DNA of 64,000 nucleotides, taken from JAGNLM01 sp964439835. GTDB lineage: Bacteria; Pseudomonadota; Gammaproteobacteria; JAABTG01. The DNA lies in assembly GCA_964439835.1 (NCBI GenBank), contig CAYTPQ010000011.1:7562-71561 (forward strand), written 5' to 3'. Positions 59,396 to 64,000 of the stretch are shown here, in pieces; positions within the stretch are counted from its first letter, which is position 1; each line of letters starts with the position of its first letter. Below the pieces are notes generated by a model. It was not told the origin of the DNA. It saw nothing but the letters and a program-made list of their open reading frames with translations, and searched no databases. The translations under genes were made by a program, and so were the position numbers.

Positions 59396-60562
59396 GTGTA
59401 CGAGCTGCTCTGGCTCCTGCTGCCGGTGGCGGCCGCCACGGGGTGGCTTGCGGCCGGGCGGAGCGCCCGCCGCTCGGCGGCCCCGGCCTCATCCTCGCTG
59501 CGCTCCGACTACTTCCGCGGCCTGAACTACCTCCTCGAAGAGCAGCCCGACAAGGCCATCGAAGTCTTCGTCAAGGTTCTCGAGGTCGACAGCGAGACGG
59601 TTGAGACCCACCTCGCGCTCGGCAACCTGTTCCGCCGCCGCGGCGAGGTCGACCGGGCCATCCGGATCCACCAGAACCTGATCGCCCGCCCCGCCCTGCG
59701 CGCGAGCGAGCGCGGGGAGGCCCTGCTCGAGCTTGGCCAGGACTACATGCGGGCCGGTCTCCTGGACCGGGCCGAGGGGCTGTTCCAGGAGCTGGTGCGC
59801 AACCCACCCTTCGGGTCGCGCGCCCTCCAGCACCTGGTCGACATCTACCAGCAGGAGAAGGACTGGGACCGGGCCGCCGAGGCGGCCCAGCAGCTGGAGC
59901 GTCTCACCGGCCGGCCCCACGGGGGCGTCATCGCCCACTTCTACTGCGAGCAGGCGGAAGAGCGGGGCCGGGAGGGCGACCTCCCGGGCGCGCTAAGGCG
60001 GGTCGAGCGGGCGCTCGACGCCAGCAGCCAATGCGTGCGGGCCAGCATGATCGAGGGCGGGCTGTTGGAGCGGGCCGGTGACCTGCGCGGTGCCATCCGG
60101 TCATTCAAGCGGGTCGAGAAACAGGACCCCGACTACGTCCCGGAGGTGATCGAGCCGCTCCTGCGCTGCTACGAGGGCCTCGGACGTCCCGGCGAGATGG
60201 AGGACTACCTGGCCTATCTGCTCGAGCGCTACGGTGGGGTCTCGCCGGCCCTCGCGCTGGCCGAGCTGCGGGCGCGGAGGGAGGGGAGAGAGGCGGCGGT
60301 CCGGTTCCTGACCGAGCAACTGCGCCTGCGCCCGTCGGTCCGCGGGCTCGACCGGCTGATCCACCTCTCGCTCGGCCAGGTGGAGGGGACCGCCCGGGAC
60401 AACCTGCTCATCCTGAAGGACCTGACCCGCCAGCTGCTGGAGGGGCGCCCGGTGTACCGGTGCGACCACTGCGGCTTCAGCGGTCGCGCGCTGCACTGGC
60501 AGTGTCCGAGCTGCAAGCTGTGGGGGCGGGTCAAGCCCATCCCGGGGGTGCAGGGTGAGTGA
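59396..60562 (+). CDS. lapB: Lipopolysaccharide assembly protein LapB (YciM)
   Basis: Inner-membrane regulator that recruits FtsH to LpxC and so sets lipopolysaccharide level. 388 aa. N-terminal membrane anchor (LLWLLLPVAAATGWLAAG), about nine TPR-like repeats (SDYFRGLNYLLEEQPDKAIE onward), and a C-terminal rubredoxin-like zinc knuckle (CDHCGFSGRALHWQCPSC). The GTG start is 6 bp after ihfB. lapA, normally between ihfB and lapB in gammaproteobacteria, is absent. Confidence 0.94.
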   Translation: MYELLWLLLPVAAATGWLAAGRSARRSAAPASSSLRSDYFRGLNYLLEEQPDKAIEVFVKVLEVDSETVETHLALGNLFRRRGEVDRAIRIHQNLIARPALRASERGEALLELGQDYMRAGLLDRAEGLFQELVRNPPFGSRALQHLVDIYQQEKDWDRAAEAAQQLERLTGRPHGGVIAHFYCEQAEERGREGDLPGALRRVERALDASSQCVRASMIEGGLLERAGDLRGAIRSFKRVEKQDPDYVPEVIEPLLRCYEGLGRPGEMEDYLAYLLERYGGVSPALALAELRARREGREAAVRFLTEQLRLRPSVRGLDRLIHLSLGQVEGTARDNLLILKDLTRQLLEGRPVYRCDHCGFSGRALHWQCPSCKLWGRVKPIPGVQGE

Positions 60563-61259
60563 GCCGCGGATCATCGTCGCCCTGGACTACCCTGACCTCG
60601 GCGCCGCCCTGGCCATGGCGGAGCGGTTGGACCCCCGAGGGGCCCGGGTGAAGGTCGGCAAGGAGCTGTTTACCCGTGCCGGACCGCACGTCGTCGAGGC
60701 CCTGATGGCCCGCGGGTTCGAGGTGTTTCTCGACCTGAAGTACCACGACATCCCCAACACCGCCGCCGGGGCCTGCCGGGCGGCGGCCGACCTGGGGGTG
60801 TGGATGGTCAACGTGCACGCCCTCGGTGGGCCGCGGATGCTCGAGGCGGCGCGCGAGGCCGTCGCTGCCGCCGTCCGCCCGCCCCGGCTGATCGCGGTCA
60901 CGGTGCTCACCAGCCTGGACGCCGCCGACCTGCGCGCCCTCGGGTTCACGGAAGAACCCGGCGAGCTCGTCCTGCGGCTGGCGCGGATGACGGCGGACTG
61001 CGGCCTCGACGGGGTCGTCTGCTCGCCGCGGGAGATCGCGCCGATCCGGGCGGTCCTGCCCGCACCGTTTGCCCTGGTGACGCCAGGGATCCGGCCCGCC
61101 GGTAGCACAATGGGTGATCAGAAGCGGGTCCTGGGGCCGCGCGAGGCCCTGGCCCTCGGCGCCACCTACCTGGTGATCGGACGGCCGATCACCGGGGCGG
61201 ACGACCCCGCGGCGGCGCTCGCCGCGATTGCGGCCGAGTTCAACGCCGCAGACGCTTGA
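60555..61259 (+). CDS. pyrF: Orotidine 5'-phosphate decarboxylase
   Basis: Last step of UMP synthesis. 234 aa. IIVALDYPD, VKVGKELFTRAGP, the catalytic FLDLKYHDIPNT (Lys and Asp tetrad) and VTPGIRP, then TYLVIGRPITGA. GTG start overlaps the last 8 bp of lapB. Its 3' end overlaps that of the convergent argA by 20 bp. Confidence 0.96.
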   Translation: MSEPRIIVALDYPDLGAALAMAERLDPRGARVKVGKELFTRAGPHVVEALMARGFEVFLDLKYHDIPNTAAGACRAAADLGVWMVNVHALGGPRMLEAAREAVAAAVRPPRLIAVTVLTSLDAADLRALGFTEEPGELVLRLARMTADCGLDGVVCSPREIAPIRAVLPAPFALVTPGIRPAGSTMGDQKRVLGPREALALGATYLVIGRPITGADDPAAALAAIAAEFNAADA

Positions 61260-62574
61260 CCAGGATCTTCGAGCCCCGCTGGAAGTTGTAGGTGGCCTGG
61301 CGCTCCACCGGCAGGGCGTCGAGGGAGCTCGGCTCGAAGCCTCGCTCGCGAAACCACTGGGATGTGCGGGTGGTGAGCACGAACAGCCCCTCGGCCCCGA
61401 TCGACAGGGCGTCGCGCTCGGTGCGCTCGAGCAGGCGCTCGCCGAGTCCCAGGTTGCGGTAGCCGGGGTCGACCGCGAGACAGGCGAGCTCGGCCAGCAC
61501 CTGGCCGGGGTAGGGGTAGAGGGCCGCGCAGGCGATCACCGCGCCGTCCCGTTCCACCACCGTGAACTGATCGATCTCCCGCTCGAGCTTCTCCCGCGGG
61601 CGGCGCACCAGGATCCCCTCGTCCTCGAGCGGCCGGATCAGCTCGAGCACGCCGCCGACGTCCTCGATGGTGGCTCGGCGCAGGTGCTCGTAGGGGTCCG
61701 CGCTCACCAGCGTGCCCACGCCGTCGCGAGTGAACAGCTCCAGCAAGAGGCCGCCGTCCACCCGGCGATCGATCAGGTGGGCACGCCGCACGCCGTTGCG
61801 GCAGGCGTAGATGGCGCTCTCCAGGTGCCGAACCCGCTCGCTCTCGTGACCTTCGCCGGCACTCTTCAAGGCGCCCAGCTGGGCCCGCGCCTCCTCCAGC
61901 GTCAGCTGCCGGACCGGCCCGCCATGGGCCGTGGCGAGCCCCGCCCGCTCACCGAGCAGCAAGAGCTTGGCGGCGCGCAGCTCGACGGCGAGCGCGGTCG
62001 CGACCTCCTCGTTGCTCAGGTTGAAGGCCTCGCCGGTCGGCGAGTAGCCGATCGGTGAGACCAGCACCACGTCGCCGTTGGCGAGCTGACGCTCGATCGC
62101 GGCGCGGTCGACGCGGCGCACCTCGCCCGTGTGGCCGAAGTCGACCCCGTCGCGCACGCCCAGCGGCCGGGCGGTGACGAAGTTGCCCGACGCGACCCGG
62201 ATCCGGGCCCCGGCCATCGGCGAATTCGCGAGCCCCATGGAGAGCAGCGACTCGATCTCTACCCGCACGGCGCCAGCCGCCTCCTTGGCCACCGTCAGCA
62301 CGGTGTCGTCGGTCACCCGCAGCCCCTGATGGAACCGTGCAGACAGGCCGCGCGCCGCTAGGCGCGCGTCGATCTGGGGCCGGATCCCGTGCACCAGGAC
62401 GAGCCGCACCCCAAGGCTCGAGAGGAGGGCCAGGTCCTGCACCAGGTGGCTGAAGCGCAGGTCCTCCACCGCCTCGCCGCCGAACTGCACGACGAAGGTA
62501 CGGCCGCGGTGGGCGTTGATGTACGGGGAGGCGGCGCGGAAGAAGCAGACGAAGTCTTCGGGGCTCAGGTTCAC
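61240..62574 (-). CDS. argA: Amino-acid N-acetyltransferase (N-acetylglutamate synthase)
   Basis: First step of arginine synthesis. 444 aa. An amino-acid-kinase-like domain (about 1-290; LVLVHGIRPQIDARLAARGL, GNFVTARPLGVRDGVDFGHTGEVRR) is followed by a GNAT acetyltransferase domain (about 300-444; VLAELACLAVDPGYRNLGLGERLLE, LFVLTTRTSQWFRERGF). This is the classical ArgA layout. Start ATG 62574 (MNLSPEDFVCFFR). Overlaps the pyrF end tail to tail. Confidence 0.95.
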   Translation of the reverse strand: MNLSPEDFVCFFRAASPYINAHRGRTFVVQFGGEAVEDLRFSHLVQDLALLSSLGVRLVLVHGIRPQIDARLAARGLSARFHQGLRVTDDTVLTVAKEAAGAVRVEIESLLSMGLANSPMAGARIRVASGNFVTARPLGVRDGVDFGHTGEVRRVDRAAIERQLANGDVVLVSPIGYSPTGEAFNLSNEEVATALAVELRAAKLLLLGERAGLATAHGGPVRQLTLEEARAQLGALKSAGEGHESERVRHLESAIYACRNGVRRAHLIDRRVDGGLLLELFTRDGVGTLVSADPYEHLRRATIEDVGGVLELIRPLEDEGILVRRPREKLEREIDQFTVVERDGAVIACAALYPYPGQVLAELACLAVDPGYRNLGLGERLLERTERDALSIGAEGLFVLTTRTSQWFRERGFEPSSLDALPVERQATYNFQRGSKILVKRLRR

Positions 62575-62697
62575 GGCGCTGCCGACGATCGAGGGGTCCT
62601 GCGCTGCGGGCGAACGGGTCTGTGACCCACCCGCCGGATTCTCCCCGCCGCGGGTCGCGGCGACAAGCGCCCCGGTCCGTCCGGATTCGAGCGTCGG

Positions 62698-63129
62698 CTA
62701 GGGTTCCTTGTGCCCGAGTCCGTCGACGCTGGGGGCGGGCATGTCCCGCCCGAGCCGGATGCCTCGCCGCTGCGCGGCCTTGCGCTTGGCGGGAGGGTCG
62801 GCCGCGGTGACCCGCTGGACCACGGCGCCAGCGCTGGGCCGGCCTCGTGCCGCCCGACCGGTGCCGCGCCCGCGAACCTGACGCGTCCTGCGGGTGCTCT
62901 TCGCGTCTGGCACACCATCGGTGCTGTCTTCCACCTCGCGTGCGCCTTCGGCCTCCAGCCGGGCGCCGAACGCCAGGACCTCTTCGAGCGACATCGCCTC
63001 GTGCTCGGGCAGGTCGCAGCACCCGTCGGGCCGGTCGAAGCCTGCACGGCACGCCTCGTACCGCAACCTGGCTTCGAGGACCTCGTGGTCGAGCATCGGG
63101 CTGTGCCCGGGAAGGTCGCAGTTTGCCAT
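62698..63129 (-). CDS. Hypothetical protein with internally duplicated CDLP motif
   Basis: 143 aa. Two similar blocks: residues 4-23 (CDLPGHSPMLDHEVLEARLR) and 38-59 (CDLPEHEAMSLEEVLAFGAR), sharing CDLP-x-H-x-x-M-x(2-3)-EVL-x(4-5)-R. The rest is Arg/Pro/Ala-rich and basic (RRTRQVRGRGTGRAARGRPS). I recognise no family. A GAGGG lies 6 nt before ATG 63129. It lies upstream of argA on the same strand with a 123-bp gap. Confidence 0.65.
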   Translation of the reverse strand: MANCDLPGHSPMLDHEVLEARLRYEACRAGFDRPDGCCDLPEHEAMSLEEVLAFGARLEAEGAREVEDSTDGVPDAKSTRRTRQVRGRGTGRAARGRPSAGAVVQRVTAADPPAKRKAAQRRGIRLGRDMPAPSVDGLGHKEP

Positions 63130-63438
63130 GGGGCCCTCGCTCATCGGCTGTGGGGCTCTGTTGTTTCGCGGCAGCGGGTTACACCCGCGATCTCGCGTCC
63201 TCAGCGCGGTTAGCGACCGAACGGCTTGATGTCTTGATGTTTTGCCGCGACTTCCTCGCCCCCGTCGCGTGACCACGCCGGACAACGCGCCCGGTGGACC
63301 GCCGGCCCTGGCGCCAGTCAGTCGGGCACCCTGCGCCGGCCGTCCGACCCGCAGCCGCCCTGCCCGAGCCGGGGGGGTGCAGGCCGCCCCGTCTCGGTGC
63401 GCCCCGCCCCGGCCGGCTTTCGCCCGTACAAAAAGGGC

Positions 63439-63444
63439 TATACT
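63439..63444 (+). promoter_or_regulatory. Candidate -10 box of the RRM protein gene; rest of 63130-63591 empty
   Basis: TATACT stands out in GC-rich DNA and would give a leader of about 140 nt before ATG 63592. The best -35 (GGCTTT or CTTTCG) is weak. The remainder of the 462-bp gap shows only a small direct repeat (TTGATGTCTTGATGTTTTG near 63224-63243) and no recognisable gene. Confidence 0.35.
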
Positions 63445-63591
63445 GCCGGTTGCCACGGCGGGGGGGTCGAGGACGTGCGACCGTTTCCGCGGTGGCCCTG
63501 GCGAACGCTAGCCTTGTCGGATGCAGTCTCCGGTCACGAAGCGCGTCGCCCCCACGCTGTTTTTTACGGAACGATCTGAGGAGTCTGCACC

Positions 63592-63963
63592 ATGGCCATG
63601 AAGCTCTACGTCGGGAACCTCTCGTACGATGTGACCGATGCCGAACTGACCGAGATCTTCTCCCCGTTTGGCGTCGTCGAGAGCGCCCGTGTCGTGACCG
63701 ACCGCTTCACGGGGCAGTCGAAGGGATTCGGGTTCGTCGAGATGTCCACCCGCAGCGAGGGCGAGAAGGCGATCCGCGAGTTGAACGGCAAAGAGCATCG
63801 CAAGCGTGCCCTGACCGTCAACGAGGCCCGTCCCCAGGCCCCGCGCACTGGTGGGCCGGGCGGCGGCGGTGGTGGCGGTCGCGGGCCGGGCGGTGGTGGT
63901 GGCCGCGGGCCGGGCGGCGGCCGGGGGCCCGGCGGCGGGGGGTTCCGAGGCGGGCGCTTCTAA
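63592..63963 (+). CDS. RNA-binding protein with one RRM and Gly/Arg-rich tail
   Basis: 123 aa. One RNA recognition motif (about 3-80) with RNP-2 LYVGNL and RNP-1 KGFGFVEM, both aromatic positions kept. The tail (about 84-123) is nearly all Gly, Arg and Pro (GGRGPGGGGG-type repeats), like cyanobacterial Rbp proteins and eukaryotic glycine-rich RNA-binding proteins. Those are often cold-regulated RNA chaperones; that role is inferred. GAGGAG lies 9-10 nt before the ATG. A hairpin follows the stop. Confidence 0.92.
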   Translation: MAMKLYVGNLSYDVTDAELTEIFSPFGVVESARVVTDRFTGQSKGFGFVEMSTRSEGEKAIRELNGKEHRKRALTVNEARPQAPRTGGPGGGGGGGRGPGGGGGRGPGGGRGPGGGGFRGGRF

Positions 63964-63973
63964 CCTTCCGCCC

Positions 63974-64000
63974 GGGGCGCGGTCCTCGGGGCCGCGCCCC
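63974..64000 (+). terminator. Hairpin after the RRM protein gene
   Basis: GGGGCGCGG and CCGCGCCCC (9 bp) with inner T-G, C-G, C-G pairs possible, so about a 12-bp stem and a 3-nt loop. The window ends at its last base, so any T run cannot be seen. Confidence 0.55.

Overview
The window is about 64 kb of very GC-rich (roughly 70%) bacterial chromosome, almost fully coding, with no tRNA, rRNA, CRISPR, prophage or IS element that I can see. Gene content and order point to a gammaproteobacterium: gyrA-serC-pheA-hisC-tyrA-aroA-cmk-rpsA-ihfB-lapB-pyrF, smc-zipA-ligA, and mtaD-ubiG-yciK are gammaproteobacterial neighbourhoods. A CbbY-type phosphatase (normally a Calvin-cycle accessory) and a DsrC/TusE-family protein suggest a sulfur-oxidising autotroph of the Chromatiales/Ectothiorhodospiraceae kind. 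That placement is inference.

Layout. 1-4.6 kb: 5' part of nrdA (class Ia ribonucleotide reductase) behind a probable tandem NrdR box, a Crp/Fnr-type regulator and a hypothetical gene with a good divergent promoter. 4.6-15.3 kb: cobalamin-dependent methionine synthase metH, the periplasmic protease prc, the peptidoglycan endopeptidase pbpG, an unusual CNB-CNB-rhodanese-coiled-coil protein and two small unknown genes. 15.3-18.9 kb: a vitamin B12 locus with promoter, cobalamin riboswitch, btuB, a PduO-type adenosyltransferase and a DUF6580-like membrane protein that may be the inner-membrane B12 importer. 19-28.5 kb: aspartyl protease, glutamine amidotransferase, a PAS histidine kinase overlapping a REC-GGDEF-EAL response regulator, a divergent DAHP synthase, dksA, cbbY, cysZ and an FGGY kinase. 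28.5-39 kb: queF, smc, zipA, rlmKL, a Pro/Ala-Gly/Met low-complexity secreted protein and ligA. 39-45.6 kb: a diguanylate cyclase, then a leftward cluster mtaD-(small ORF)-ubiG-squalene-synthase-like-yciK, and divergent mtnA. 46-61 kb: the large amino-acid/translation cluster gyrA to pyrF, with serA, a CBS-domain gene and a DsrC-like gene inserted. 61-64 kb: argA, a small protein with an internal duplication, and a Gly-rich RRM protein.

How genes work together. MetH needs cobalamin, and the riboswitch-controlled btuB locus supplies it; MtaD and MtnA recycle the methylthioadenosine and S-adenosylhomocysteine side of the same methionine cycle. The DAHP synthase, AroA, PheA, TyrA and HisC give much of aromatic amino-acid synthesis in one window. 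SerC and SerA are adjacent.

Most interesting non-genic content. A family of elements lies in intergenic gaps. Three copies (18880-18988, 33388-33496, 39188-39296) are each exactly 109 bp: long locus-specific inverted-repeat arms enclose a strongly conserved core and an inner hairpin. A fourth copy (45645-45870) is expanded to 226 bp, and a 44-bp perfect hairpin (39018-39061) looks like a copy that has lost its interior. All 109-bp copies sit between convergent genes. A second family with three CTCTGTG heptamers at 9-bp spacing occurs twice (28443-28523, 42946-43043). Among proteins, the apparent loss of catalytic residues in the neighbouring YciK-like and squalene-synthase-like proteins, and the DsrC-like protein without its terminal cysteine, deserve a second look.
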